DNA of 64,000 bases, taken from positions 124,001 to 188,000 of the forward strand of contig JAENYZ010000001.1 in NCBI GenBank assembly GCA_016841525.1, in the 5' to 3' direction. This stretch comes from Anaerolineaceae bacterium. Its GTDB lineage: Bacteria > Chloroflexota > Anaerolineae > Anaerolineales > Anaerolineaceae. Under the pieces are notes generated by a model, which had not been told where the DNA came from, ran no database searches, and saw only the letters and a program-made list of their open reading frames with translations. Shown here piece by piece: positions 51,533-60,061 of this stretch (positions within the stretch are counted from its first letter, which is position 1; each line of letters starts with the position of its first letter). The position numbers and the translations under genes were made by a program.

Positions 51533-53119
51533 CTAATCCTGGACAATCTCAAGTAAGTGAGTTTCCGGATCGTAGATGAATTGAACTTCACCCTCTTCCT
51601 CAACGGTAAAGGTAATGTTGTCGCCGCCAGCAACGCCGTCAACACCATAGTTGGTGTCCCAACCGCCGTCGTGGGCAACTTTGATTTCGTAATCGCCTGC
51701 AGGAATGGTAAAGGTTGCATAGTACAAACCATCATCACCCAATTCCATTGCTGTATCGGCACACGCAGGATCCCATTCACAGTCAGAAACTGTCGACTGC
51801 CACGAGCCTGGCAGGTTAATCATGCCTGTCGTATCGGAGGAAATCGCTGCAACAATTGCTTCTTGTGCAAATGTGTAAGCTTCTTCAGGGGTCTTCTCGC
51901 CATTCAAAATAAAGGTGAGTGCATTACCCCAGTCACCCCAGACTTTGCCCATTTCAGGAATAGCGGGCATTGGCTGGGCATTGGCACCAGCTTCAGCAAT
52001 TGCCTGTAAATCAGGATCATCCATGGCTTCCAGTGCAGGAACATAGGCTGGTACGCGGGGATCAACTTCGTAGAATTTCAGCATTGTTTCCTGTGTAGCA
52101 ACATATTCGGTTAAGAATGCTTGCGCAAGGAGGATATTATCACTGAAAGCGTTGATCATGAAGCCCTGAACCCCCATGAAGGGTTGGCCGCCATCGGGGA
52201 ATGCAGCAACAGCATAGGGTGTGCCGGCTTCGCGCAGGTTGTTAAGCTCCCACGGACCGTTCATGAAGAAGGCGACATCGCCATTCAGGAACATGGACTT
52301 GGCTGTCGTGTTATCGGTATTGTCAGAAAGAATGCCGTCCTCTACCCACTGGAGTGCCATCTCACCAAACTGGATCATACCTTCGCTGCCAACACCAACA
52401 TCGGTCGGATCGTAGTCACCGTTCTCATCTGTGCCGAAGATGTAACCGCCCTGAGAGGTCATCCAGGGATAGGCATCATAGGAGGTGCCGGCTAAAACGA
52501 TACCATATTGAATGGTGCCTGCATCGATCAGCTCCTGGCTGATTTCCTTAACACCTTCCCAGGTTGTTGGTACTTCTTCAACATAGTCTGTGTTGTAGAA
52601 AAAGCCCAGGTTTTCTGTCGCATAGGGCATACCGTAAAGTTCACCCCCATAAGTAAAAGCATTCAGAGCTTCTTCAACAAACTCGTCAGCCTTTGGTCCC
52701 AGGTCAATCGGGGCAACCAGACCGCTGGCAACCAGCGCTGCTGCTTGGTCATGGGCCAGGATGATGATGTCAGGACCTTCACCCGCGGGTGCAGCCACAG
52801 AGAATTGATCGCGAATACCTGAAATGTTTTCAACAACAAGCTCCACGCCGTATTCTGCCAGGAAATCAGGTGCAAGTTCACTTAAAACTGGTGCACGCTG
52901 CTCATCTGCCCAAATGCGGATGGATGCTGAAGGCTCAACAACTTCTTCTGTTGGTTCAACAACTTCTTCAGTCTCTTCGGTTTCTTCCACAACCGGTTCT
53001 TCGGTTTCTTCCACAACCGGTTCTTCGGTTTCTGGCTCGGGGGTTGCTTCAGGTGCGCATGCCCCGAGAACAAAACTGGCGATTAGTATCACCGCTAATA
53101 AAATAAACCTTTTCTTCAT
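51533..53119 (-). CDS. malE: Maltodextrin-binding lipoprotein fused to an X25-like starch-binding domain
   Basis: A 528-aa surface lipoprotein. The signal ends in LGAC with lipidated Cys21. Residues 22-65 form a Glu/Pro/Val-repeat linker encoded by a 24-bp tandem repeat. Residues about 66-425 are a MalE-type solute-binding fold (ADEQRAPVLSELAPDF, FFMNGPWELNNLREAG). Residues about 430-528 are an extra beta domain (LPGSWQSTVSDCEWDPACADTAM..., AGDYEIKVAHDGGWDTNYGVDG) that matches the X25 module of Bacillus pullulanases. The module would add glucan binding at the cell surface. AAAGGAG precedes ATG. First transport gene after marR. Confidence 0.88.
   Translation of the reverse strand: MKKRFILLAVILIASFVLGACAPEATPEPETEEPVVEETEEPVVEETEETEEVVEPTEEVVEPSASIRIWADEQRAPVLSELAPDFLAEYGVELVVENISGIRDQFSVAAPAGEGPDIIILAHDQAAALVASGLVAPIDLGPKADEFVEEALNAFTYGGELYGMPYATENLGFFYNTDYVEEVPTTWEGVKEISQELIDAGTIQYGIVLAGTSYDAYPWMTSQGGYIFGTDENGDYDPTDVGVGSEGMIQFGEMALQWVEDGILSDNTDNTTAKSMFLNGDVAFFMNGPWELNNLREAGTPYAVAAFPDGGQPFMGVQGFMINAFSDNILLAQAFLTEYVATQETMLKFYEVDPRVPAYVPALEAMDDPDLQAIAEAGANAQPMPAIPEMGKVWGDWGNALTFILNGEKTPEEAYTFAQEAIVAAISSDTTGMINLPGSWQSTVSDCEWDPACADTAMELGDDGLYYATFTIPAGDYEIKVAHDGGWDTNYGVDGVAGGDNITFTVEEEGEVQFIYDPETHLLEIVQD
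52974..53033. repeat. 24-bp tandem repeat encoding the MalE linker
   Basis: Unit at 52974-52997 repeated exactly at 52998-53021 with a 12-bp partial copy to 53033. It codes for the EEPVVEET repeats of the linker. Length variation by slippage is possible. Confidence 0.9.
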
Positions 53120-53182
53120 TTTTTACTCCTTTGAATTGTAATTAAGATATTTTCCTGCGTGATGTTGAATCTCAGCTGATGT

Positions 53183-53626
53183 TCAGCTATAGACTGCGCT
53201 CGACAGTTCTTTTTCGATGCTGCTGCTAATTTTCGTGAATACTTCCAGCTGATCTTCGTTCAGTTTTGATAACATTTCTTTAACGTATTCCTTGTATTCT
53301 AAACTCACCTCCTTATATATTTGTTCACCTTGTTTTGAAAGATAGAGCTGGAAACTCCTGCGATCTTCTGGATTTTCCAGTCGGTAAATCAAGTCATCAT
53401 TTAACATCCCCTGGATAATTCTGGATGTATTTCCCTTTGTGCACAATAATTTTTCACTCAGGTCCATGTAATTTATTCCCGGATGATCATTCAAATGTTT
53501 TAACACAAAAAATCGGGATGTCGTCAAACCAAATTTTGAAAATAGCGATTTTTCTCCATTATCGAGATGCAGCCCGATGGATTTCATTGACTGATATACT
53601 ATTTGATAATTGTCCGATGACGACAT
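53183..53626 (-). CDS. MarR family transcriptional regulator
   Basis: A 147-aa winged-helix DNA-binding protein. The DNA-binding part runs LTTSRFFVLKHLNDHPGINYMDLSEKLLCTKGNTSRIIQGMLNDDLIYRLENPEDRRSFQLYLSKQG, with the wing motif EDRRSFQ typical of MarR. Flanking helices form the dimer. ATG 53626 is chosen: GGGAA lies 6-7 nt before it, and the longer frame would start in the promoter. It directly precedes malE on the same strand, so it is the likely regulator of the maltodextrin operon and of itself. LacI or MalT regulators are the more usual partners of such operons. Confidence 0.88.
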   Translation of the reverse strand: MSSSDNYQIVYQSMKSIGLHLDNGEKSLFSKFGLTTSRFFVLKHLNDHPGINYMDLSEKLLCTKGNTSRIIQGMLNDDLIYRLENPEDRRSFQLYLSKQGEQIYKEVSLEYKEYVKEMLSKLNEDQLEVFTKISSSIEKELSSAVYS

Positions 53627-53661
53627 TACCATTTCCCAGATATAGTTGATGTGTAAACCCA

Positions 53662-53688
53662 ATTATAATACTTTTTTTGATTTGTCAA
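53662..53688 (-). promoter_or_regulatory. Promoter of marR-malEFG
   Basis: TTGACA (53688-53683) and TATAAT (53667-53662) on the minus strand, both perfect hexamers, but with only 15 bp between them. Short spacing fits a promoter that needs DNA distortion or regulator help. The leader to ATG is about 30 nt. Confidence 0.65.
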
Positions 53689-53910
53689 TATGAACTTTAA
53701 ACAATTTTAATTAATAATCAGTTTATCATCAATTAAATGCTGTTAGAAACCTTATACAAAGGAAATAATTTTTTCAAAAAGCAATAAAAATAAGTCGAAC
53801 TGAACGAAAATCATCAATAAAATGCATCGTTATAAAATTGGTAATAATGACAAAAAAACAAGAACACAGTATGATTAAATCATGATTTTATTGTGGAAAT
53901 CAAAATTTTT

Positions 53911-54825
53911 ATGACGACTTATAAAAATGCCCAACTGTTCTATAATTCGGATTCCGGCCAAAGCAAAAAAGGCCGACAATTAGAACCTATCAGGGAATAT
54001 TTTGAGCAGCACGGCATCCCACTAAAGATAACAAAGTTTCCTGCTAAGGGCGAAGACATAAAAACGGCTGTCGATCAAATTTCCGTGGAAGATGTAGATT
54101 TGTTTGTTGCAGCGGGTGGAGATGGCACAATTTCATTGATAAGCAACAAATTGATCGGCACAGAAATCCCCCTGGCAATCCTTCCCCTTGGGACGGGAAA
54201 CCTCCTGGCACAGGAATTACAAATCCCTCTAAATCTTGAAAAAGCACTTTCCTTGCTAACGAACGATCAATCAAAAACAATCTTGATGGATACAATGAAA
54301 TTGGAGGATCGTTCTTGTCTTCTTAATGTCAGTGTAGGTGTAACGTCAAAGGTAATGAAAAATACGCTGGCAGTAGAAAAACAAAGGTATGGCATTTTTG
54401 CCTATATTGTGCACTTTATTCAACAATTTTTAGGCCTCAAACTTAATCGTTACTTTGTGGAATATGACGACAAAAATATCACTTTTCGTGCATCAGAGGT
54501 GCTTATTACAAATGGACAATCCACAGGTGTCGAAAATCTTAAATGGTCAAATAAAATCGCGATTAATGACGGGAGATTGGACCTGTTCATCATTCGTGCG
54601 ACCAATTTCATGGATGTCATTAGACTCGTTTTCTCAATTTTTCAAAAGAAGAGTGAACAAAACAATGTGATGAAATACCTTCAATTTTCTGACTACTGTC
54701 GCATTGAAACACAAACACCAACACCAACGCAAGCTGATGGAGACACCATTGGAGAAACACCCATCGAAATCCATATCAAACCAAAATCATTAAAAGTAAT
54801 TGTTGGAGAAAACTATAATAATTAG
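53911..54825 (+). CDS. Diacylglycerol kinase catalytic domain lipid kinase (YegS/DagK-like)
   Basis: Cytosolic ATP-dependent lipid kinase of about 304 aa. The nucleotide loop GGDGTISLI and the LPLGTGNLLAQEL motif are hallmarks of DAGK_cat enzymes; the C-terminal beta domain ends with QADGDTIGETPIEIHI. It may phosphorylate diacylglycerol or a related lipid. I start at ATG 53911; an in-frame GTG at 53893 is also possible. Neither has a good ribosome-binding site. The AIF-like gene follows after 21 bp, so the two are probably co-transcribed. Confidence 0.88.
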   Translation: MTTYKNAQLFYNSDSGQSKKGRQLEPIREYFEQHGIPLKITKFPAKGEDIKTAVDQISVEDVDLFVAAGGDGTISLISNKLIGTEIPLAILPLGTGNLLAQELQIPLNLEKALSLLTNDQSKTILMDTMKLEDRSCLLNVSVGVTSKVMKNTLAVEKQRYGIFAYIVHFIQQFLGLKLNRYFVEYDDKNITFRASEVLITNGQSTGVENLKWSNKIAINDGRLDLFIIRATNFMDVIRLVFSIFQKKSEQNNVMKYLQFSDYCRIETQTPTPTQADGDTIGETPIEIHIKPKSLKVIVGENYNN

Positions 54826-54846
54826 AATAAATGTAAGGAGGAAATT

Positions 54847-56040
54847 ATGAAAGAATACAAATATATTATCGTTGGTGGTGGCATGACAGGGTCATCAGCC
54901 GTAATGGGGATTCGGAAAAATGATCCTGATGGAACAATTGCCGTTATCTCAAAAGAACCCTACAAGCCATACAATCGCCCACCTCTCTCTAAAGGGCTCT
55001 GGGACGGCAAGGATATTGAGGGCATCATGCGCCCTATCGAAAAATATGATGTTGATCTCTTCCTTGAAACCCGGGTTGAAAAAATCGAACCTGATGAAAA
55101 GTGGATTCTAACAGATAAAGATGAAACCTTTAAATACGGAAAAATATTAATTGCAACCGGAGGGGAGCCCATCCAGTTGCCCGGTGCACCTGAAGGTGTA
55201 ATTTCCTATCGAACCCGTGCTGATTACGAAGAGCTCAATGAACTCGCGAAAACAAAACAAACCTTTTGCGTCATAGGCGGCGGTTTCATTGGGTCCGAGA
55301 TTGCTGCAGCGCTCACAAAGAATGATAAAGATGTGACAATGATCTTTCCAGAAATAGGTATTTCTGGCCTGCTTTTCCCAGATGATCTCTCAAAATTCCT
55401 AGATAATTATTATCGCGAGCAAGGTGTAAACATTCTAAATGGATGCCTTGTCGATTCAATATCAAAATCGGGAGACGAATACAAGGTTGAATTCCACAAT
55501 ATCGACACTGCGGAAGTCAGCAAAAGCGAATTTGATGTCATTGTTGTTGGTATTGGTTTAAAACCTAATCTTGATTTAGCAAAGGACGCTGGCCTGGAAG
55601 TTGATGACGGAATCCTTGTCAACGAGTTCCTTCAGACAAGCAAGCCTGACATCTACGCTGCCGGAGATGTCGCCAATTTTATGAATTATGGCCTGAAAAA
55701 ACGGATGCGCGTGGAACATGAGGATAATGCAAACACTATGGGTTTGATTGTGGGCAAGAATATGGCAGGAGATAAAATAAAATACGACCACATGCCATTC
55801 TTCTATTCCGATCTTTTTGATCTCGGCTATGAAGCCGTTGGTGAAATGAACAAGGATTTCACAATCGTCTCAGATTGGATTGAACCCTACAAAAAAGGAA
55901 CAATTTATTACCTGGATGACAACAAGATTGTAGGTTTAATTTTCTGGAATCTCTGGGGCAAAGTTGACCAGGGACGAGAAATTATTCAAGAAGGTAAAGA
56001 ATACAAGGACAAAGATTTAAAGGGGTTGTTTACAGAGTAA
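54847..56040 (+). CDS. AIF-like FAD/NAD(P)H oxidoreductase
   Basis: A 397-aa flavoprotein. The FAD motif is IIVGGGMTGSSAVMGI (about 7-22), followed by YNRPPLSKGLW. The NAD(P)H motif is VIGGGFIGSEIAAAL (about 141-155). The second FAD motif is DIYAAGDVANF. The C-terminal domain (HMPFFYSDLFDLGYEAVGEM) resembles apoptosis-inducing factor-like ferredoxin reductases. It probably passes electrons from NAD(P)H to a small carrier. AGGAGG lies 6 nt before ATG. A terminator follows. Confidence 0.9.
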   Translation: MKEYKYIIVGGGMTGSSAVMGIRKNDPDGTIAVISKEPYKPYNRPPLSKGLWDGKDIEGIMRPIEKYDVDLFLETRVEKIEPDEKWILTDKDETFKYGKILIATGGEPIQLPGAPEGVISYRTRADYEELNELAKTKQTFCVIGGGFIGSEIAAALTKNDKDVTMIFPEIGISGLLFPDDLSKFLDNYYREQGVNILNGCLVDSISKSGDEYKVEFHNIDTAEVSKSEFDVIVVGIGLKPNLDLAKDAGLEVDDGILVNEFLQTSKPDIYAAGDVANFMNYGLKKRMRVEHEDNANTMGLIVGKNMAGDKIKYDHMPFFYSDLFDLGYEAVGEMNKDFTIVSDWIEPYKKGTIYYLDDNKIVGLIFWNLWGKVDQGREIIQEGKEYKDKDLKGLFTE

Positions 56041-56054
56041 ATCCGATAATTCAA

Positions 56055-56097
56055 TTAAAACGGTCTGGAGATATCCAGGCCGTTTTGTCATTTTTTT
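56055..56097 (+). terminator. Terminator of the AIF-like gene
   Basis: Stem starting AAAACGG and ending CCGTTTT (56057-56086) with inner CTGGA/TCCAG arms, followed by T7 at 56091-56097. Confidence 0.88.
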
Positions 56098-56148
56098 ATT
56101 AACCTGTTAAAAAACACTGCCCTGAAAACTTATAAATTTAAACCTTCT

Positions 56149-56511
56149 TCATACTCCGTCAACATTTTCAACATCACTTTTTGTGATATCCAATTTTTCA
56201 TCTTGCTCTGGGTTCAATTCTTGTTCTATATCCATGCTGGATTCCCGAAATGTGTTCCTGATCTCCCCCGTGGATCTGTCTAAATCTGCAATCGTCTTCT
56301 GTATCTCCGCGTCTTCCATCAATTTCTTGGGGATATCCTGAATCTCTCTTGATGTAGAAACAAGATCTTTCCAGAATTGTGAGCTGGTCAGCCCCTTGAT
56401 CCAGCGCGCCACATCACCCGCTGCCTTAATCGCCTTTTCGGGACCCAGCACAATAAAAGCAAGAAGCAGAATAAAAACGAATTCAAGCGAGCCAACATTA
56501 AAGAGCTTCAT
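56149..56511 (-). CDS. tatB: Sec-independent translocase protein TatB-like
   Basis: A 120-aa TatA/B family protein. The N-terminal helix FNVGSLEFVFILLLAFIVLGPEKAIKAAGDVARWI shows the L-G-P-x-K hinge of the TatB type (TatA has F-G in this spot), followed by an amphipathic helix. The C-terminal half is charged and disordered. It is the last gene of tatC-tatA-tatB and lies 16 bp after tatA. TatA versus TatB assignment is by length and hinge residues. Confidence 0.85.
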   Translation of the reverse strand: MKLFNVGSLEFVFILLLAFIVLGPEKAIKAAGDVARWIKGLTSSQFWKDLVSTSREIQDIPKKLMEDAEIQKTIADLDRSTGEIRNTFRESSMDIEQELNPEQDEKLDITKSDVENVDGV

Positions 56512-56527
56512 CTAATAACAATAAACT

Positions 56528-56725
56528 TTACTGATCATCGTTTTCTGATAAGTCTTGTTCCTCAGAATTTTTTTCGTTCTTCTTATCACCGGTCAAACCA
56601 TCTTTGAAAGCACGGATGCCCTCACCCATTTCTCCAGCAATTTTGCTAATTCTTCCGACTCCAAAAACAAGCAAAACAATCACTAAAACGATAATTAACT
56701 CAGGCCAACCAACCCATTTTGGCAT
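56528..56725 (-). CDS. tatA: Sec-independent translocase protein TatA
   Basis: A 65-aa pore-forming subunit of the twin-arginine translocase. The helix WPELIIVLVIVLLVFGVGRISKIAGEMGEGIRAFKDGL carries the FG hinge and the F-K-x-G motif. The C-terminus is acidic. It sits between tatC (1-bp gap) and tatB. Confidence 0.93.
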   Translation of the reverse strand: MPKWVGWPELIIVLVIVLLVFGVGRISKIAGEMGEGIRAFKDGLTGDKKNEKNSEEQDLSENDDQ

Positions 56726-56726
56726 T

Positions 56727-57452
56727 TTATTCTCCTTTTTTTTCTTTCTTTGCTAATGCTGCTAAAAGTATACCTAACAAATATAATCCAAACAACGGCG
56801 CCATCAATATCGCCATATTGATCGGGTCTGGGGTCGGTGTTGCAACTGCAGCGATCACCGCGATGATGATGATCGCAATGCGCCATTGCTTCGCCAGCCC
56901 CTTTGCGTCAATAATTCCCAGTTTCGCTAGAAGATACATCACCAACGGTGTCTCGAAACTCAAACCTATCCAAAAAATCAGGTTCGTCACAAAATTGACA
57001 TAATCTTTCCACTTTGGCAGCACATCTGGTCCCGGAAATTCAACCAAAAATGGAAGGGCTGTCGGCAGCATGACAAAGTAAGCAAAGACTGCACCGCCAA
57101 GAAATAACAATGTCGCAATTGGGATTGCCCATAGTACCCATTTTCTTTCTTTTGTGGTCAATCCTGGTGAAATAAACAACATAATTTGGATTAAGATAAA
57201 GGGCAAAGCGATAATAAATCCAGCTAACATTGTCACCCGGAAATAAACGCTGATATTTTCGGTAACCTGGATGGACAAAAGGTTTTCCAGTCCTCCGATT
57301 GGACGCGCTACCCATTCAAGTAATTGATCCCCAAAGATAAACCCAACGACAACACCCACAATCAATGCCGCGACTGAATAGAACAAGCGCTTACGTAACT
57401 CGTTGAGGTGCCCCCAAATAGTCATTTCCCGGCTTTGTTCACTCATATCCAT
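56727..57452 (-). CDS. tatC: Sec-independent translocase protein TatC
   Basis: Receptor for twin-arginine signal peptides, 241 aa, six predicted membrane helices. HLNELRKRLFYSVAALI near the N-terminus is the twin-arginine-binding motif. Also conserved are FIISPGL-like LFISPGLTTKERK, and the F-E-x-P motif in GLSFETPLVMYLL. An in-frame ATG six bases downstream is an equally possible start. First gene of the tat operon. Tat substrates are expected to be folded cofactor-containing exported proteins; none is certain in this window. Confidence 0.95.
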   Translation of the reverse strand: MDMSEQSREMTIWGHLNELRKRLFYSVAALIVGVVVGFIFGDQLLEWVARPIGGLENLLSIQVTENISVYFRVTMLAGFIIALPFILIQIMLFISPGLTTKERKWVLWAIPIATLLFLGGAVFAYFVMLPTALPFLVEFPGPDVLPKWKDYVNFVTNLIFWIGLSFETPLVMYLLAKLGIIDAKGLAKQWRIAIIIIAVIAAVATPTPDPINMAILMAPLFGLYLLGILLAALAKKEKKGE

Positions 57453-57684
57453 TTCTCAGTATCAATAGACGATGTTTCGTAAGTAATTTTATCACTTGCC
57501 ATGAAGGATACCAAATCACACTTTAAATTACGAAAAAGCAATCCGAGAAGGATCAAATATCAAAGATTTAGAGTTATTTTGCTAATTACTTTGCCTACAT
57601 CTTCTCAATAATTCATCATATGTAAACGACTACACGAAACGGATTTAAATGCCTTCTTCTCCATCCTCGCAAAAAAATCGAATA

Positions 57685-57714
57685 TTGATGCGTAATTTGG
57701 ATATGTGTGATAAT
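57685..57714 (+). promoter_or_regulatory. Extended -10 promoter close to the M15-like gene start
   Basis: TTGATG (57685-57690), 18-bp spacer, and GATAAT (57709-57714) preceded by TGT. Only 9 nt separate the -10 from the ATG, so the mRNA would have a leader of 2-3 nt at most. Confidence 0.55.
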
Positions 57715-57723
57715 TAAGCGCAA

Positions 57724-58518
57724 ATGGACAAATATGTGAAGATTTCAAGAAAATTCATTGCCCCTTTCATTTTGGCACTCTTCCTTCTTTCTGCTTGCAC
57801 CGCTGGGACGAAGGAAGAGTATTTGGTTATTGACTATCCCACCCTGGAAAAAACAACTGCCTCTACAATATCCTCAGGTACTGAGGTGTGGACCAACACC
57901 CCCACAAAAACGCCACAGGAATTCTTTGCCACATCCACAGCATTGCCCCACATAGGCTTAGCATGCAAAAAACCATCTGAGGACTATTCCCGTATAGATA
58001 TCAATGGGTATCAACTTAACCAACGAACATTCGAGATGCTTCAATTAGCACAAACACTTTATGATGGAATCATTGATATCACCGGTGACGCGATCACACA
58101 GGGTTCTTACACATCAGCAGTTGAAGCAAGTTTTGGGACACATGCGGGCGGCGGGGTTGTCGACCTATCAGTGATGGCACCAGGCACATATACTATTCTC
58201 TATGAGGATATCGATCCCCTTATTAAAGCGCTTCGCTCAGCCGGTTTCGCTGCCTGGTACCGGGATCTGGATGAGCTTTACGATGGCTCCCCTTCCCACA
58301 TCCATGCCGTGGCAATAGGCGATCGAGAGCTTTCCACAGCCGCCAGGGAGCAGCTTGCCGGGCAATTCGGCTATTTTTGGGGCTACAACGGGCTGCCCAC
58401 TACAGACAAGAAACCTATTCGGGATCCTCATGGTGGTCCTGTCCTTTGTGATTGGATGATCGAAAAGGGATATCCCAACAAAACTGCCACCCCACCACCT
58501 GGTGAAACGGCCCCATGA
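57724..58518 (+). CDS. Lipoprotein with peptidase M15-like domain
   Basis: A 264-aa surface lipoprotein. The signal ends in the lipobox LLSAC (Cys25). A Thr/Ser-rich linker follows (about 30-75). The body contains GTHAGGGVVDL, where His140 and Asp147 match the first zinc ligands of M15 peptidases (H-x6-D), and SPSHIHAVA (His192 and His194) near the site of the later ligands. It probably binds zinc and may cleave peptidoglycan cross-links or peptides; the general-base Glu was not identified. Located between the tat operon (divergent) and tRNA-fMet. Expression may use a leaderless mRNA. Confidence 0.65.
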   Translation: MDKYVKISRKFIAPFILALFLLSACTAGTKEEYLVIDYPTLEKTTASTISSGTEVWTNTPTKTPQEFFATSTALPHIGLACKKPSEDYSRIDINGYQLNQRTFEMLQLAQTLYDGIIDITGDAITQGSYTSAVEASFGTHAGGGVVDLSVMAPGTYTILYEDIDPLIKALRSAGFAAWYRDLDELYDGSPSHIHAVAIGDRELSTAAREQLAGQFGYFWGYNGLPTTDKKPIRDPHGGPVLCDWMIEKGYPNKTATPPPGETAP

Positions 58519-58570
58519 GTATAAAGTTTCCCTGTTAATAGAGTTTTATAAGTTTCTTATATTTGTTTCC

Positions 58571-58599
58571 TTGACAAAGTCAGGTAAATAAAATAAAAT
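58571..58599 (+). promoter_or_regulatory. Promoter of the initiator tRNA
   Basis: TTGACA (58571-58576), 17-bp spacer, TAAAAT (58594-58599). Transcription would start a few nt before the tRNA. Confidence 0.88.
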
Positions 58600-58610
58600 G
58601 CTTATCCTGA

Positions 58611-58674
<64 letters not shown>

Positions 58675-58682
<8 letters not shown>

Positions 58683-58774
58683 CTAAACCAAAACGCCAGA
58701 ATCTAAATCTGGCGTTTTTTTGTTTCGAACGCTTCGCTGTCCCTGCTGGAGGCTACGCACACCCCCGCTACTAA
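58675..58774 (+). repeat. Duplicated tRNA-fMet 3' end
   Basis: The 12-mer CCCCGCTACTAA, which ends the tRNA and its flank (58675-58686), occurs again at 58763-58774. No integrase or foreign gene lies between. It may be a trace of a past integration or of a lost tRNA copy, or chance. Confidence 0.4.
58690..58725 (+). terminator. Terminator of the initiator tRNA
   Basis: Stem AAAACGCCAGA-ATCTAAA-TCTGGCGTTTT (58690-58718), 11 bp, followed by T-rich sequence. Confidence 0.92.
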
Positions 58775-58820
58775 CTTAAAGGTCGCTCAAACGAATGGCC
58801 CTTTTTGGTACAAATCCACC

Positions 58821-59741
58821 CTACAAATCAATAGAAAATCTCTGGAAAAATTCCCACAACAATCGCGTGGCATCGATCTCCTGGCTGGTCTTTCCGGTAA
58901 TTCTTTCTGGCAAAGGCGAGCCACCCGGCCAGGTATGTCCACCATCTTCGATGCTGAAGAAGAGGACGTCGGCATTATCTCTGCAGCCTGAGTAATAAAT
59001 TCCACGAACATTGGCTGTTTTCAACACTGTTCGTGGGATTAAATCACACGCATTTTTCTGTGCATAAGAATGAACGAATTCCGGGATATTTGGGAATGGC
59101 AACTCAAACCGTTCTGAAGGACCACCGTCATATGGCACAATCTGGTCGGCTTTGCCATGAAAAAAGATGGCTGGTACAGAACGTTGTGGACTGCAGTCGC
59201 CAAAATCAAAAAGGTATGCCCCTGCAACACCGCCAACAGCGGTTATGCGATCAGATAGTTCACAGGCAAGCAGCAAGGACATACCCCCGCCGTTAGAAAG
59301 ACCATTGGCATACACGTGAGAAGAATCGATGTTGTATTCATCAGACAGTTTGTCGATGAGGTCGGAAATGAAAGCGACCTCTTTCTCAGGTCCTCCAGGG
59401 TTCTCAGGATCCTCTGATACTCGCCATCGCAGAGGGAAACCCATGCCTGAAGGGTAAACCACAATAAATCCTTTATCATCTGCCAGTTCGTTCCACTGGC
59501 TTACACGCATCTGGTTTGCCGGCCATTGTGCAAAGCCGTGAATGTTGATCACCAGTGGCGTGGCTTCAGATGGATCGTAACTTTCAGGAACATACAGCAG
59601 ATATCTTCTTGTTTCGCCGCCAGAGATGATCTTTCCATTGGTTCTATTTATAGCAAACCAAAGGATAATGCCAATTACAAATAGAAGTGATAAAACAACC
59701 AGGAAATAAGAAAGGACTCTAAACATTTTTTTCGCAAACAT
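58821..59741 (-). CDS. Polyhydroxybutyrate depolymerase / feruloyl esterase-like alpha/beta hydrolase (LpqC-type)
   Basis: A 306-aa predicted exported or membrane-anchored esterase. One N-terminal helix (VLSYFLVVLSLLFVIGIILWFAI) serves as signal anchor. The alpha/beta-hydrolase core has NIHGFAQ (oxyanion), the nucleophile in NGLSNGGGMS (G-x-S-x-G), an Asp in HGKADQIVPYDGG and His in EDGGHTWPGG. Such enzymes cleave esters in polymers or phenolic esters of plant polysaccharides. ATG 59741 is chosen; the longer frame adds residues ahead of the anchor helix and crosses the likely promoter. Confidence 0.82.
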   Translation of the reverse strand: MFAKKMFRVLSYFLVVLSLLFVIGIILWFAINRTNGKIISGGETRRYLLYVPESYDPSEATPLVINIHGFAQWPANQMRVSQWNELADDKGFIVVYPSGMGFPLRWRVSEDPENPGGPEKEVAFISDLIDKLSDEYNIDSSHVYANGLSNGGGMSLLLACELSDRITAVGGVAGAYLFDFGDCSPQRSVPAIFFHGKADQIVPYDGGPSERFELPFPNIPEFVHSYAQKNACDLIPRTVLKTANVRGIYYSGCRDNADVLFFSIEDGGHTWPGGSPLPERITGKTSQEIDATRLLWEFFQRFSIDL

Positions 59742-59747
59742 TACCAA

Positions 59748-59753
59748 ATTATA
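59748..59753 (-). promoter_or_regulatory. -10 element adjoining the esterase ATG
   Basis: TATAAT on the minus strand with only 6 nt (TTGGTA) before the ATG at 59741. Transcription would start at or next to the start codon, giving a leaderless mRNA. No Shine-Dalgarno is present. Confidence 0.5.
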
Positions 59754-59874
59754 GTGTGATTTTCGTTCTAGGTGTGGGGCTCTGTCCTTACCCTCCGCTA
59801 TAGATAAAAAAAAACAAAGCAAATTGTGTCTATTGAATTTACGATCGACTTAATGAATAACTAACGCGATCGCC

Positions 59875-59903
59875 TTGACGTTCATTATTAATAAGGTTAC
59901 GAT
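59875..59903 (+). promoter_or_regulatory. Promoter of the ABC permease gene
   Basis: TTGACG (59875-59880), 17-bp spacer, TACGAT (59898-59903). The leader to ATG 60062 is about 150 nt and shows no other clear signal. Confidence 0.65.
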
Positions 59904-60061
59904 ATTCTTCTGTTTGATGCCTCTGGACATCAAAAATTATTATTGTGACGATCCTCGTTGATGGATTACAAGAAAAAACAGATAACTAAAGAAATACAAA
60001 AGAATAGAATGGTTCCTCCTGCACATCAAAGAAATCAAAGTTGTCAACGTCAGGCTAAAGA

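Noticed and set aside
52974-53033. CRISPR-like repeat
   Set aside because: The repeat is in-frame coding sequence without spacers and encodes the MalE linker.
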